A DNA stretch of 64,000 nt from Fonsecaea monophora (GCF_001642475.1 NW_019173944.1:1-64000); one strand, 5' to 3'. Positions 34,797 to 47,503 are shown, counted from the stretch's first letter. The notes: a model not told the origin generated them from the sequence alone. Translations and numbers: made by a program.

Positions 34797-35128
34797 CTCT
34801 CCGGTCAGCAGAGCGGCAGGACTGATCTGGAGTGACAGTCATGATCTAAACAGGTAGACAACATATACATCTGAAAACAAAAACAAGTCACTGGGTACTT
34901 TGCGGCGCAATAAGGCGGAGAGTCGAGGATGGCGAGAGCAAGGCGACCTGCGGACTTGGCAGCGCTAACCCGATTTGGGATTTGGAGGGATGCGACAAGT
35001 CAAACTGCGATCGCGCTCTGACCTTTTTTTCCAGAGACGCGCAGGAAGCCAACCCCAAGTCAACAAGTTCCCTCCCACCCTCCCCACGTTTCTCCCTCCT
35101 CGATGATCTCAATCTCGAGAAACTCCTC
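34797..35128. promoter_or_regulatory. Divergent promoter region of TEL1 and NUP192
   Basis: The 332-base spacer separates the two start codons. On the TEL1 side an upstream ATG (34842) starts a frame that overlaps the true start out of phase. On the NUP192 side an upstream ATG (35104) does the same. Neither has to be transcribed. Confidence 0.5.
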
Positions 35129-38100
35129 ATGGACAGTCTCTCGCGCCTACAAGGTCTCCATGCTGACCTTGTCGCCTTTACCGAAACGCGACTCGCCAAC
35201 ATCGACCGTCTATGGCAGGAACTAGAAGACAGCATTCAGGATTTCAGGAAACTGTTGGACAAGACCGCACCAACTGCTGCTGACCGAGAGTCCTATAACA
35301 ATGGTGTGATACATTTTGGTCCTCCTGGTGACTCAACCACTGATTCATGTGCAGGGAAACTCAATGTTATCGACCAGGAATACGCCGTCAACGATGAATT
35401 CAAGCATATCAGCCGGGCCATTGCAACCACCCTTGACCTAGACGAAATCGAGGCCGGAAGACTGCTCATCCAGAGTCAGACCGATATCCACACCACAGAG
35501 GACACGTTTGTGATGGATGTGGTGAGCAAGTTTCATAATCGCAGAGACCTCCTGCTCCAATCCCTCCGAATTACCCTCCAACAGTCACTCAGTTTAGAGC
35601 CTGACGATGGGGTCAGACGAGTCTTTGAGACCACTGTTGCCCGAGTTTTGGAGATTGATGGCGGTGTGTCCAATAACGGGTCAATTTACGCCAGGAAATG
35701 CCTCAGCACATTGGAGGATATTGAGAAGCTACAAGCCAAAGTGGCAGACGCACTTCAGAGTAAAGCACTCCTAGGTGGACCACGGGGGCCCGAGTTTTAT
35801 GCCACCCTTGAATTTCAGCGAGACAGTCTATTCAAACAGCATGAAGCACTGGCTTGTATTCTCGCGTATTTGTTCCAAGGAGACTATACCAACCAGGAAG
35901 ATCTGCGAAAGCTCCACGGTGTTCTGCCTCGCTGGAATCGCCTCGATCTTAATCTCGTCCACTATTTGCCCGCATTTTCCGCAGCATTTCGGCAATACGG
36001 CTCTCCCGGGAGCCACCTTTCTCAAGAGAGCACTGCTTCCCTCGACTCTGTATTTGGCTCACTGCCACAAGATGCTTCCTCAGCGCCCATCAGGCCATTC
36101 CAGGCGGTGTTAAGTCTCTGGTGGACTGTTGAATATAGCGGGCAATTCCGCGACCTGTCCGACCAGGACGCTGGTTCCGACAAACGAGCGAATGCAGTCA
36201 AGGCAGCATTGAAGGAGGATGCCTTGGAATTTATGCTTGCAATATGTACAAGCACCAACTCAGATGTCTGGCGACATCCTGCCCGGCAGGAGCTGGTGGC
36301 TCTGCTTCTCAGCGACACTTCAAGTTTTGCGCTCGAAGGCGAGCAGACGTCATCCTATTTTCGGTTGCAATTCATGCAATCCCTGGAGAATTTCACAGAG
36401 GCATTCATTTCGAACATGCCGGACTCAATACGAAAACTCAGGACCGAAGAAGACGACCAAAGGTTGAATCAGCTGACAGCGATGCAAGAAGGCTTACCCC
36501 CTGCTAATCAAGGTACAAGCGTGAGCAAGCTCCACCTGGAATGCTTTCTCATTCTCATCTCGTTCGCCTTCGAAGGCAGACCTGAGGCTGCAGAGCAATG
36601 GTGGGAAGACCCCGACAGTAACTTGTATGGCTTCCTGCAGTGGGCATCCCGCCGACAAACTGTACCAAGGGTGAGCGCTTTCTGCGAACTCTTATGCTCG
36701 ATTTCAGAAGAGCAGGAGTGTGCGGAAGCTGCCCACAAGTTCTTGCTGGACGACTCACAGCCTGCGCCCACACGTGGTAGACGCATTCCGTCCATGAACT
36801 ATCAACAGATCTTTGCCGAGTTGGAACTTTATGCACAGAAAGTCCATGAACGTCCTATCACATCCCAACTGCCCAATGTGCGAAAGATTCAGCCTACCGA
36901 TATGAACGAGCTGGAGAGCCCTGTCATGCTCTCGTGTTATCTGCGCTTACTCGCTCATCTCAGTCGACAGCCCGGTGGAACGCGTCAGTACATTCTACAA
37001 ACCGTCACCCCCGCCTTCCCGCAGGCTCTCCTGCTTCTCAGTTCCGGTCCGGTCCCGAGTTATCTAAGAGCAAGTGTGTTTGCAGCATTGGACGCGCTGC
37101 TGACTGACAAAACTGCTCAAACGGCGGGCGCCCTGTGGCAGATCGTGGACGACTGGGCCGCAAACAGCCATGACAGAGCCCGACCAAGCGCTAGCAAAAC
37201 GATAGCGCCCCCCAAGCCAACTCTACTCAACCTACAGAGCACCCTCAATTCACTAGCGATGTCATTTGATCAGTATGACGCCTTTGTCGTATTCCTCCGG
37301 GATCTAGTCGCTCCGTTACCTTCCACAGGGCTCGGGATGGATTTGCTTCCATTCCCCAAAGATCTTGGAGCATCATACCGAGCCCCCGGAATAACACCCT
37401 ACATCGACTTTGTATGCGGACAAATCTTTGCCAAGGCTCTCCCGGAAGTTACTGATGAGCTCCAACGATCAATCGGCTCCTTTCATTGTCTCGAGTTTGT
37501 GGCGGTGGGCCTCGAGGGATTCAACGAAGACTACGTGGCGATGCTTGACCGAACGACAATCGCCAACGATGCTCTTCAAGAAATGCCTGAGGTGGCATCG
37601 TATGCTCAACGAAGTCCGTTTGCGAGATTAATGCAGTGGATCCTTGGCAGCGAGATGAACAAGCCATTAATGGAAACTCTGCGCGTGCCTGGAGAAGCTG
37701 TAGAGGCGGCTCTCCTGGACTCACCTTTGCTTCTCAGTCTACAACGTTCAATCGACATCATCAACCGGGTGCTTGACCTGCAGCCCACCTTTTTTGACAT
37801 AGTGCGACCACTGGTCCAGTCTCACTCGGCACACGACGGCCCACTTGCTCGTCCCAATCTGAACAGCCTAGAAGACAGTCTGGCTGCCAACCCGGAGATT
37901 GTGCTCAGGCTTTGCCAATTTTCTGCTACTGGGCATTCGGAGCTCGCCCTTCGCGCTCTGGCTCTGCTGCAGAAGATTTCCAGCTCTCCAAAGCTCAACA
38001 ACCATTTCCTGGCTAGCGATCCGACCCTCGGGCGAACGCGGAGAATTGTGGACATGTTGGGCCCTGATCCAGCCTTCGAACTCGAGCCAATAGCAAGAAA

Positions 38101-40283
38101 TCTGTCTGCAAGGCTGCAATTCGAGGTCCGAGAGCTTGAGGAAGGGTTTGGGTCGGTCAGCTATCTTCTCAAAGACGGCATTCTGGCGTTCTTCAACGCG
38201 TGCCTCGAAACGCAGCCCGACCTTCCAAACATCGCGCACCTGCTGATAGGCTTCGCGAGACTGGGCGAACGTTTGACCATTTCTGACTCGATCGATGCAG
38301 CGACAGCCGTTTTCAACACCATTGTCGATTTAGCACAAAATTATCCCGATGATGAGGGTGGGATCATGTCATCCTGGTTGATACACATGAAAGCAGCCGC
38401 TCTGCGTGTGCTGAGACACCTCTGGTCGTCTCCGATATCTAGAACAATTGTTGTTGGGCAACTACGCCGGTTTCAATTCTTACAATCTTTGTACATCAGC
38501 CTACCGGTCGTCAACCAACAAACTCTTTGGGACGGCAACAGTGTGCTTGCCCCGGCTTTCTGGTACACAACATCAGCAGAAGCTCTTGCCGAGTTTCTCA
38601 CATTTCGGGCGTCTCTGTACAATTACACTGTTAGTGAAATACGATCGGCGGCGAAAGATGGGCTGTCGACAGTTCTACGACAGACCTTGTCAACTCTACA
38701 AGGCAAGACTACAAACGTGGACGGCAGTATCATCACTAACCCTGATGTATTTGCCCTTTTTGACTTCCTCGAGCTCGATCTGTCCACCAATCTAGAGTTG
38801 GACCCTCAATTCTATGTAGGAGTTGACTTCGAGGTCTATTTAACAGACGTCGCAGAGGGTCAGTCCAGCGTCTACGATATCAAGATGATCCGCGAGTATC
38901 TCCATGCTTATCGAGCCGACATCATCAAGAATCAAGCCACGGCTCCCAGCAGTAGTAAAATCGACGAGCAATTTCTGATTGACGAAGCCGATGCCATACT
39001 GGCCACAATCGAAGCTCGAAATAGGTCCATCCTTGCCCATAAAGCCAGAAGCGATGCACTACACGAGTACATTGAAATGATCATCGCTATCATTGAAGCG
39101 TGTCCCATGGAGCCGACAACCAAAGCGCAATTTATCTTACAAATGCTCCAGGCCATGCTGCCGAAGCTCGATGTTTTTATCGTCGATGGCAGGGCTGATG
39201 TGATGGAACTGGCCCGAGCTGCTGACGCCTTACTCTTCTCCCTCTCCCAAACAGACCTTTCAAATGCCCACATGAATAATCTCATCACAGAGAAGTTATT
39301 CCAGCTCTTCCGCGCCTCAGTCGAAGGCATCGCAGCATCTAGCTCCAACACCAATTTGAGGACGGTATTCTACAGCATTTGCTCACAGTACTTGAGTCGT
39401 ATCACGTCTTCGGCTGGTGGCGCCTCGGATGCCGACGCCAAAGCTAGACGTAACAGTATGGACTGTGTGCGATCAGCGAGTCAACGGGTCGTGCAAATCT
39501 TGTGTGATGATGCAGAAGATGGAGTGGACGCCTGCAGGCTAAATGCTTTGAATCTTTTGTCGTTCCTTACTTCCCTGGCACGCTCAGAGAAGTCCAGCTT
39601 CGTGCTCAATTCATTCGTCAATGCCAATGTGCTCCAGATCCTCGTCGATCCCCTGAAGCACGTCGCGGCTGAGTTTCAGAGCTCGGAACCAGTTTGTACG
39701 TCTCCTACTACCATGGGCGAGATCATTATTTCATTGCTAACGTGCCCAACCTGCAGATCGCCGCTATCTTCTCTCCGTCTTCGAAGCGCGCATGTTTCTC
39801 CTTCTACAACTCTCACGCACCCGGGACGGCGCAGGAGCTCTCCTCGATGCAGGCCTCATGTCTGCCGTTCGCGACTCCAGTCTTTTCCGAGCGGATCCCG
39901 ATCTCGGCATCTCGATTCCTTCTACTTCTGGCGACGCGCCCGAATCCAACAACCATGCTGCCGATTCCGCTCTATCCGCCCTCCGAACGTACTATGTCCT
40001 CCTAACATCGACCCTCCGCGTCCTTCTTTCCGCTTTCCTCTCCAGAGGTGCTCAAAATGAGCAAATTCAATATCTCGCCCGGTCCTTTCTGACGGAATAT
40101 CGACCGAACATGGTGGGTGTGTTCAAAAAGCACGCAGGCGTAAGTGGCAAAGTGGACCAGGTACTGAGGCCATTGGTGGAGGAATGTGTGCGGTGCTATA
40201 CCGGCCTGGCAGCATTATCAGGTTTTATGGATTTTGAAGATCAGGCAGGACTAGATCCTGGACGAGACGCTGGATTCTCGTAA
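35129..40283 (+). CDS. NUP192: Nucleoporin Nup192 (Nup205 orthologue)
   Basis: Exons 35129-39695 and 39757-40283 (61-base intron, GTACGT donor, GCTAAC branch point, CTGCAG acceptor) give 1697 aa. Nup192 is a large alpha-solenoid of the nuclear pore inner ring. The N-terminus SRLQGLHADLVAFTETRLAN, then IDRLWQELEDSIQDFRKLLD, matches the family. The same holds for the block NDEFKHISRAIATTLDLDEI and the C-terminal PNMVGVFKKHAG. The frame is open for 49 codons upstream of 35129 but without an ATG, so 35129 is taken as the start; it also matches the usual N-terminus. Splicing restores VYRRYLLSVFEARMFLLLQL across the junction. Confidence 0.93.
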
Positions 40284-40852
40284 ATGTACCAACATGTGTC
40301 CCCGGCGAAGACTAAGAGATCAGGAGACTAGGACATAGTGTGCAAACAAAGGTCATGAAGATATGAGCAAATCTGGTTCATCTGACAAAGATTCATGACT
40401 GATGGATTGAGTGAGATCATGTCCCTTTTGCCGCACTCTACTTGTAACGTTTTCTCCTGTGGCCGTGATGCTCTTCGTTTCCTAAGTTCGTCGTTTCTTT
40501 CCGCCAGGGTTTTCCACCTCCCCTCCCAGTGGATTGTAGGGTAGATGTAGTCCCAGGCTCGTAGACTACGCGGGAAAAGTGACAATGAAAATGTGTTCAA
40601 TTTTTTTTTTTTCCCGAGACAAAAGAAAAAGAAAGGACTCTCTAACAAGAACAAGACAGGGCCTGGCCATTTAGAAATGGCGACCAACAGGCAGAGCCCC
40701 CGCCGCCATATTCACCCCCTGCACAACCCAGCACGGCCCCCAGTGAGCCCCGGTCCCAGCCCTAACCCCAACATAACACGTCCACTCTCGAAAGAAGGGA
40801 GAGCAAAAAAAAAAAAACAAAAAGACAAGACAGACAAGAAACCGGTTGACGT
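40284..40852. other. Convergent intergenic region, 569 bases
   Basis: This is the 3' flank of NUP192 and of the 1024-aa gene. A T run near 40,601 and an A run near 40,807 are the only notable features. No gene seen. Confidence 0.45.
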
Positions 40853-43800
40853 CTAGAGGACGCCGACCCGATCGTCCTTGCAGACGGTCGGGCCGGGACT
40901 GTCCAGCGCGGCAACAAGCGATGCGGGCACCGGCATGTTGGCCACGACGGCCTCGAAGCCCCCAAACACGTCCTCCTCTGACTCGACGCTGATGTCGCGC
41001 CGGTGAAACATCCCGTCCCCGTACTGGGGCACGCGGATGGCAAAGGGGCCCCGAGCCGCCCTTCGCGCGCGGCCCACCGCCTTGCGCTCGGTGATCTTGG
41101 CCGAGGTCTTCAGTTGAAGGCCTCGGACGGCCGCGAGGGCGGACTCGGGGGCCCGCAGCATCCTCAACACCTGGGGGAGGGCGTAGAGGTGCTTGACGAC
41201 GATGTCGTCGGGGAGGCAGAAGGCGTGGACGGCCACGTCGGCCAGGATGGTCGACCAGACCTCCATACACGAGTCGCGCAGGTAAAACGACTCTTCGCAG
41301 GTGGTTGAGAATCGGACGGTGTGCATGTTGGCCAGTACGAGGTGGTACTGGGTGCGACAGTCGTAGAGGAACTCGACCACAGGGCGCAGACCACGGGCTC
41401 TCCACTCGTTGCTGAAGCGCATGACAATTTCCGGGTTGAGACGTGCAGCGTTGGCCTCGTGGACCAGGAAGTTGTTGGTGGCGGTGACCAGGAGGAGTTC
41501 CATGTCTCCCAGAACGCGGGCTTGGGTCGCTGGATCGAGAGACACGAGAGTGCGAGGCGCAGTGGCTGCGGCGCTTTCCTTCATCCACTCTTCCACTTTA
41601 TCTGCCCCGGTAGGTGGTTGTGACTGTTCAACTTAATTAGCCTGGCCTCAAAAAGTCATGTATGAATGTAGTCCAAACACTTACCACAAAGGGATGTTTT
41701 AAGAAGTCTCCAAACCTCTGCAGGCTCGACTTGCTTTTTTTCTTCTCTGATCCTTGAACTCGTGTGGGTGTACCATAATTCACCTCCTCGGAGTCAGGGC
41801 GTTTGTTGATCAGGTTCTTGATTGGGGTCAATAGGCGTGACTTGGACGTATGGCGTTCAGGTCGCTCTGGTGGAGGTGGAGGCAAACAGAAGTTGGGAAA
41901 TTGTTGACGGATGGAGAAGGCAATGTCTTCAGGCACGGTGGGTGGAAAGCCACGAAGATGATCTGGTATTTGTCCACGGACGGCAAAGAGAGGTTCAGGC
42001 GCAGAGACAGCAGGAAGAATGACAGGAGTTTCAGTGGATGGATTGTCCACAAATGGATTCATATTAGCAATGCTAGAGTACGTGATCGCCCTTTTCTCAA
42101 CCATCAGTTTGTTTCCATTGCCATCGCCTAGCTTTGGGAAGACACCTTACGAGAGTGGTGGTTGTTCTATCTTTTGAGGCTCAGCTGCGTGTGCACCACC
42201 AAACTTGTCTTGGTGTTCGCGGACAGGAGAGAGCTGATGTTTGACAGGGACATCTTTTCGCTTGATACGATGAGCAGTCGGAGCTTGACAGTCTGGCTTG
42301 AAATCTGCAGAGGCAACAGTGTTCTTGGAGGTTGCAAGTTCTGGTTGACGGAAATGTGCCAGGCTCGCGTGAGTTGAGAGAGACTGAACAATTTCGCCAG
42401 GACTCAGCGGCAGAGGCTTGTTGTAGTCCATGATGGCGCTTGATGCGAATGGTGTGAGGTCAATGGTTCCGTCAAGTCCAAATGGGGATGGTTGTTGCTC
42501 TTGCTCGACTGGTGAGTGGGTGCTGATAATGGTGTGGTTGTTGGGGGACGCGAGCGAATTTGGGACGGTGGATTGAATTTGAATCGCAATGCTATCAGCT
42601 CTGGGTTGCTTTGCTTGGCTAGAACCCGACTCAGACCGAAAGAAGTTTCGCATGATTTCCATCCAACTGTTGCGTGAAGACTCGCGTTTCTGCCAGACCG
42701 GTGTAAGGCTGCGTCGTACAATCGATTTCTTCCTCTCCTCCACCACGGCCTCTTCATCCCCAGGAAGATTGATCTGTGACGAGTGCCGCTTGCGAACCTT
42801 TGGCAGCCATATTGCCCCGTCCAAAACTCTGGCTTGCCGATTAGCAGCGCGTGTCCTCTTGCTCGGCTCGGAGCTGTCACCATGGGGGCGTCGGGCAAAA
42901 TGTTTGAGACTGTCTGAAAGTTTGCGCTGTCTCTCTGCTGACTTGTGATGCTCCGCAGGCTCTTGTCTATCGCATTTGCTCAACTCTTTAGCCGGCCCGA
43001 TGTTACCAGCAGTTACAGGGCTGGGAGGATCTGACAAGTCACGACTTCCAGGGGTCTCACAAAAACCAACATAAGTTGGACTCGACAGCACAAGAGACTG
43101 TGGCGAACTTCCTTCCTGGACATTGTGTTCCTTGCTCGAAGACGTATCTTGTGTGGAGCCAATCTGTCGAAGAGTGACGATTTCGCCGTGCCCGCCTCTC
43201 AGGTTAGGTGTTTGATCCAAGAATGGCTGATGGGAAGAGAGCATCTCGAAAGAGACCAAGAGGGCTGAATCGACGTCTGCATCAAGAACAGACGGATCCA
43301 CTTCAACGAATTCTTGCTGCGAAGAGCCACTTGCTGATGCTTCGGTGACGTGCGATCCTCTAGCAATGCTTGACTGTTTCAATGTCACTTGCTCAGGGAT
43401 TGGTGACGGCTCCTGCTCTGATGCCAACAAAGTTCTGGTTCTCTGATGGGAATATGTGGTGGAGGGGAGTCGGTACGAGTTCTCTTCATCTGAGGGCTTA
43501 GCTTTGGTGAAGAAATGACTCTGAGGATACTCGACTCTTCTGTGCTCATTGTGAGAGATCTCTACCAGCGCATTTCTTTTTCCAGTCTCTTCCGCTTCCC
43601 GAGCTCGTTCTACTCTTTGGGCTTTCTCGGATTTGAAGATGAAATTCTGTGCCTTGAGTTTACGAATGTGGAGCTGGGTGGGTTGCTGCAGGACAAAGCT
43701 TCCCACTTTTGGAATAAAGGGGTTGAGGGCGTCATCCTGTGAATGGTGTCAATGTCATTTTCCCTGGTCTAAGGATGAGGGACTTACATTTCGGTGTCTC

Positions 43801-44117
43801 CAACTGTGACGCCACGAGCGCCAAACGTCTCCATCATCTCCTAAGCCGGCTGCGGTTTGTTCATCTTCGAGGAGGTCTTGCAGTACACTTGTGACATCGG
43901 GGAGACCTGCATATCCATATCGCTCCAGGATCAGGCTGTACACCTCTTCCATGCCGAAGGAGAAAGGATAGACAGGCACAACACGCTCACCAACTTCCCG
44001 CAGGAAGAAGCGGCATTCTTCTTCGTCGAAGCAACCAAGGTCTTCGATTCTGTTCAAGTTGTTGAGCAACGGTGAGGGGACTGTGGCCGTCAGGATGCGA
44101 CGACGCGTGATGTCCAT
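40853..44117 (-). CDS. Uncharacterised conserved fungal protein, 1024 aa
   Basis: Four exons, 44117-43788, 43736-42151, 42072-41685 and 41623-40853, join with phases closing exactly. The introns are 51, 78 and 61 bases with GTAAGY/GTAAGG donors. Residues 1-110 are compact (MDITRRRILTATVPSPLLNN, an acidic helix, then VYPFSFGMEEVYSLILERYG). Residues from about 115 to 770 are Ser/Pro/Gln-rich, basic in places and probably disordered. From about 770 to 960 a helical domain returns (WMKES, ATQARVLGDMELLLVTATNN, FLYDCRTQYHLVLANMHTV, AFCLPDDIVVKHLYALPQVL). I do not recognise either domain. The two ordered ends around a long linker suggest a scaffold or regulatory adaptor, which is inference. Upstream of 44117 the same frame is open with a hydrophobic stretch but this is taken as leader. 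Confidence 0.8.
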
Positions 44118-45583
44118 GATGGTGGATACAAAGAACGCAAAAACGAGTGCGCAGAAAAGAAAAAGAGAGCAAGCACAGTAGCGTGTTAGGACATGATGCG
44201 GACAATACAGGGAGTTTCGACACGATGACAACAAGGAAATGATTGCGCCGACTGAGGCAGGAGAGGAACGAGTGAAGCCTCACCCAACCTCCAGAGATGA
44301 GTTAAATGAGCGTTCTGGATGAGACGCAGAGGGAGCAATGGGTTGAATTCGTCTGAATGATATCTCGCTGCCGGTGCGGTCACAGTCTCGTGCCAAGTGT
44401 CACCGGAAGAATGTTTTTGCGTCCCGGTTCCGAAGGCAACGACAAGACCCATGAGCAAGTCATCCAACAGGCACGTGTTGCAAGAGAAGATGACCGTCTC
44501 TTCATTGTCCAGTCCAGGTGCTTGGTATTGTCAAAGGCAAACTGTTCACTCACAGACTCTTCACTCAATTCAATTCATGCTGAACACCCGTCCCCTTTCA
44601 GCTCAGAGGACTTCACAGTGTCACCTATCCCACATTGACCGGTATTGAGCTTGTCTCATTATTGATGTCTTCAGTTCACCTGATTTTCACAACGAAGCTC
44701 CTCCATTCAGGACCCAGCATGGCTGGTCACTCACAGCGTGGTACAGTGCTTACCCCTTATAGCAACGTCATACTGCCCGACAAAGACATACTCTGCGAGT
44801 CTGTCATTCCCAACCAGACATTCAGACCCATCACCCCATTACGCTGTTGCTTCAGTGGATGAGCAAACATGTCGTGGAAAGGGAGGGAGTTTGAGATCTG
44901 GCTGAAGTCGAAAGAAGACTGCTCTGAGCCAAGGCGCTAAGTCAAGGTCACATGTCTCCCCACTCTCCTCCTTCTTGAAAGGGGCAGCCTCACGTGACGA
45001 GCGAGATTGCCGATATTCATATCCGAATCTGCGGGGGACTACCGTCCACAGCGCGGTCTGACCTTGATGGTTCCTCCATGACGTTTTCTAATCCCCAAAT
45101 AACGTTCTCAATGGCCGCCACTTCCTTTTCCCTGGCGCTATACATTGCCTGGTTGGTGACTGATCAAATTAAAAAAATGCCCAAGGAAGCGGATCTGGAC
45201 CTGCTCGGGATAACACCACAGCCTGCCTTTTCAGGTTACTCCATACATCTGCACACCCACCTCCAGTTCTCACAGCTGCCTGCGGCAACGATTTCGGTGA
45301 CTGGTTCGGGAACGGTCCTGCTCCTCGCTTCGTTTTGACGCTCACTCTGCCCGGCGCGCCGGGCCTCCAGATATCTGCCATGCCCCAAAGCCGAGCATCA
45401 CTTCGTTAGAATACAATTTGATAAATTGACACTCTTCTTCCCATTCATTTGTCTCAAAGTCATCAACCTTGTCCTCATTGTGACAACCCTGACAAAACTC
45501 TACAGTACCTCGTTTGTCTACCTCTGTGTATCTTGACTGCGCCTCCACTTCTTGTCCATCCAGTTCTCCAACCACATCTCAAA
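44118..45583. other. Divergent intergenic region, 1.47 kb, with TCACGTGA
   Basis: The promoters of the 1024-aa gene and of the flavin monooxygenase lie here. A perfect TCACGTGA palindrome is at 44990-44997. Several small open frames exist (for example 44994-45338) but none has convincing composition or an initiation context. Confidence 0.45.
44990..44997. promoter_or_regulatory. TCACGTGA E-box palindrome
   Basis: This is an exact copy of the bHLH-type palindrome also found at 8431-8438, here about 590 bases upstream of the monooxygenase ATG. Role inferred from motif only. Confidence 0.35.
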
Positions 45584-47503
45584 ATGCCGGCAGAGATACC
45601 CTTGTATGATATTGTGATCATAGGTGCTGGACCAGTGGGTTTACTGCTTTCAGTATCACTGTCACGATGGGGTTACAAAGTCAGACACATCGACAACCGA
45701 CCAGTTCCAACAGCAACCGGACGAGCCGATGGTATTCAACCGCGGTCGCTTGAGATCCTCCAAAATATGGGACTGAAGCGAAAGATCATGGCTCATGACC
45801 CGGCGCGAGTTTTTGAGGTTGCATTCTGGGACCCATCACCTGGTGGGAAGATTGTGCGCACAGGTACTTGGGCCAGCTGTCCAGACTTCCTAGACGCCCG
45901 GTATCCCTTCACGGCGCTTCTTCACCAAGGATTGATCGAGCGTGTTCTCATTGAAGATGTTGAGAAGAACGGTACCAAGGTTCAAAGGCCCTGGACGATC
46001 ACTCGGTTTGAGACCAACCACAAGAACCCGGAATATCCAGTCGAGGTAGACCTGAAGAACCTTGACAGCAACGTTACCGAGACCGTCCGAGCGAAATATC
46101 TCTTCAGCGGTGAAGGCGCGAAGAGTTTTGTGCGGGAGCAGCTAGGTGTACAGATCCGACACAAGGACCCAATCTCCCATGTTTGGGGGGTTATGGATGG
46201 CGTTGTCCGAACCAACTTCCCCGACATCAAAATGAAATGCACGATTCACTCGGATCATGGCAGTATCATGGTGATTCCGCGCGAAAACAACATGGTCAGA
46301 CTCTACATCCAGATTGCCAGCTCCACAGATCCCGACTTCTCTCCTCGGAAGACAGCCACTGTGGAGCAAGTGCAGGCTGCTGCCAAACGTATCTTCCAGC
46401 CTTATTACTGCGAATGGGACCGTGTCGAGTGGTACTCGGTCTACCCGATCGGTCAAGGAATCGCCGACAAGTACACTTTGGATCACCGCGTCTTCATGGG
46501 AGGCGACGTGTGCCACACACACTCCCCCAAGGCTGGGCAGGGTATGAACACGGCCTTCCACGATGCCATCAACTTTGCATGGAAGGTGCACTTGGTAGAA
46601 TCCGGCTTCGCTTCACGAGACATACTGTCTACCTACGAAGTCGAGCGACGCTTCATTGCTGAGACACTCCTTAATTTTGACAACAAATACGCTGCACTCT
46701 TCTCGGCACGACAGCCCACCGCCTCAGAAGTAGACGACGCGCACAACCATGGCCAAGGCGAACACAAGAACGAATTCGTTGAGATGTTTAAGGCCAACTG
46801 CGAATTCACTGCCGGATTCGGGGTTGCCTACAACCCAAACATCTTCAACCACTCCATTGAGCATCCTTTCCAGCACCCCCTTATCATCACCGATAGCCAA
46901 AAGCTGCGTCCCGGCCGGATCATGCCACCCTCGAACGTGACCCGTGTGGTCGATGCCAATGTTGTTCATCTCGAGAACGAAATTCCGTTCAATGGGTCTT
47001 TCCGCCTGTTTATCTACGCGGGGCTGTCGCAGTCGCCCAAGAAGGGCGCACACAAGGCTTTGGCCGACTTCGCTGAGAACCTAAGTGCAAAGGACTCATT
47101 CTACTCGAAATTTGGAAGCGAGGACCGCCGAAAAGACAACCACCACGACATGGATAATCCGCACTCTCGATTCTTCTCGCTCGCGCTGGTGATCGCCGCC
47201 AGGAGACCAGAAATCGAGATCTCCGACCTTCCCGCCCTATTCCGAGATTACTCTGGCCGGGTCTATGCCGACGACCGCAAGGACATCAAGGTCTTGGACG
47301 CCAAAGCTTCAGCTCACGCCAAAGTCGGGCTGACCGGGGATGAAGGCGCCGTCGTGGTTGTGAGGCCCGACGGACACGTCGGCATTGCTGTGCGCCTAAC
47401 CGAGGGCCCCGGCACCGTGGAGGCCCTGGAGGGATACTTTAAGGGCTTCACTGTCCGAACGGGCTTGGGCGGTGGTGCTGACAGGCTGAAATCGCAGTTG
47501 TGA
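45584..47503 (+). CDS. Phenol 2-monooxygenase-type FAD-dependent hydroxylase
   Basis: The 639-aa single-exon protein belongs to the class A flavoprotein monooxygenases, which hydroxylate aromatic rings using FAD and NAD(P)H. The Rossmann fingerprint is IVIIGAGPVGLLL (about 10-22). The GD motif that holds FAD ribitol is VFMGGDVCHTHSPKAGQGMN (about 301-320), in the form typical of phenol hydroxylase. The C-terminal 180 or so residues (from about 455) match the thioredoxin-like dimerisation domain, with FRLFIYAG and VVVVRPDGHVGIAVRL. The mid-protein DG motif reads LFSGEGAKSFVREQLG, with Glu where Asp is usual. ATG 45584 is the first in-frame ATG. The actual phenol is not predictable; the nearby genes do not form a catabolic cluster. 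Confidence 0.88.
   Translation: MPAEIPLYDIVIIGAGPVGLLLSVSLSRWGYKVRHIDNRPVPTATGRADGIQPRSLEILQNMGLKRKIMAHDPARVFEVAFWDPSPGGKIVRTGTWASCPDFLDARYPFTALLHQGLIERVLIEDVEKNGTKVQRPWTITRFETNHKNPEYPVEVDLKNLDSNVTETVRAKYLFSGEGAKSFVREQLGVQIRHKDPISHVWGVMDGVVRTNFPDIKMKCTIHSDHGSIMVIPRENNMVRLYIQIASSTDPDFSPRKTATVEQVQAAAKRIFQPYYCEWDRVEWYSVYPIGQGIADKYTLDHRVFMGGDVCHTHSPKAGQGMNTAFHDAINFAWKVHLVESGFASRDILSTYEVERRFIAETLLNFDNKYAALFSARQPTASEVDDAHNHGQGEHKNEFVEMFKANCEFTAGFGVAYNPNIFNHSIEHPFQHPLIITDSQKLRPGRIMPPSNVTRVVDANVVHLENEIPFNGSFRLFIYAGLSQSPKKGAHKALADFAENLSAKDSFYSKFGSEDRRKDNHHDMDNPHSRFFSLALVIAARRPEIEISDLPALFRDYSGRVYADDRKDIKVLDAKASAHAKVGLTGDEGAVVVVRPDGHVGIAVRLTEGPGTVEALEGYFKGFTVRTGLGGGADRLKSQL

Noticed and set aside
44994..45338. 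114-codon plus-strand frame upstream of the monooxygenase
   Set aside because: Composition is unlike neighbouring coding DNA and there is no homology cue; it is treated as promoter sequence.
45449..47503. Biosynthetic or catabolic cluster around the phenol hydroxylase
   Set aside because: Flanking genes (unknown 1024-aa protein, GMF, MoCF protein, RAS) are unrelated housekeeping or unknown genes; no dioxygenase, transporter or regulator is nearby.
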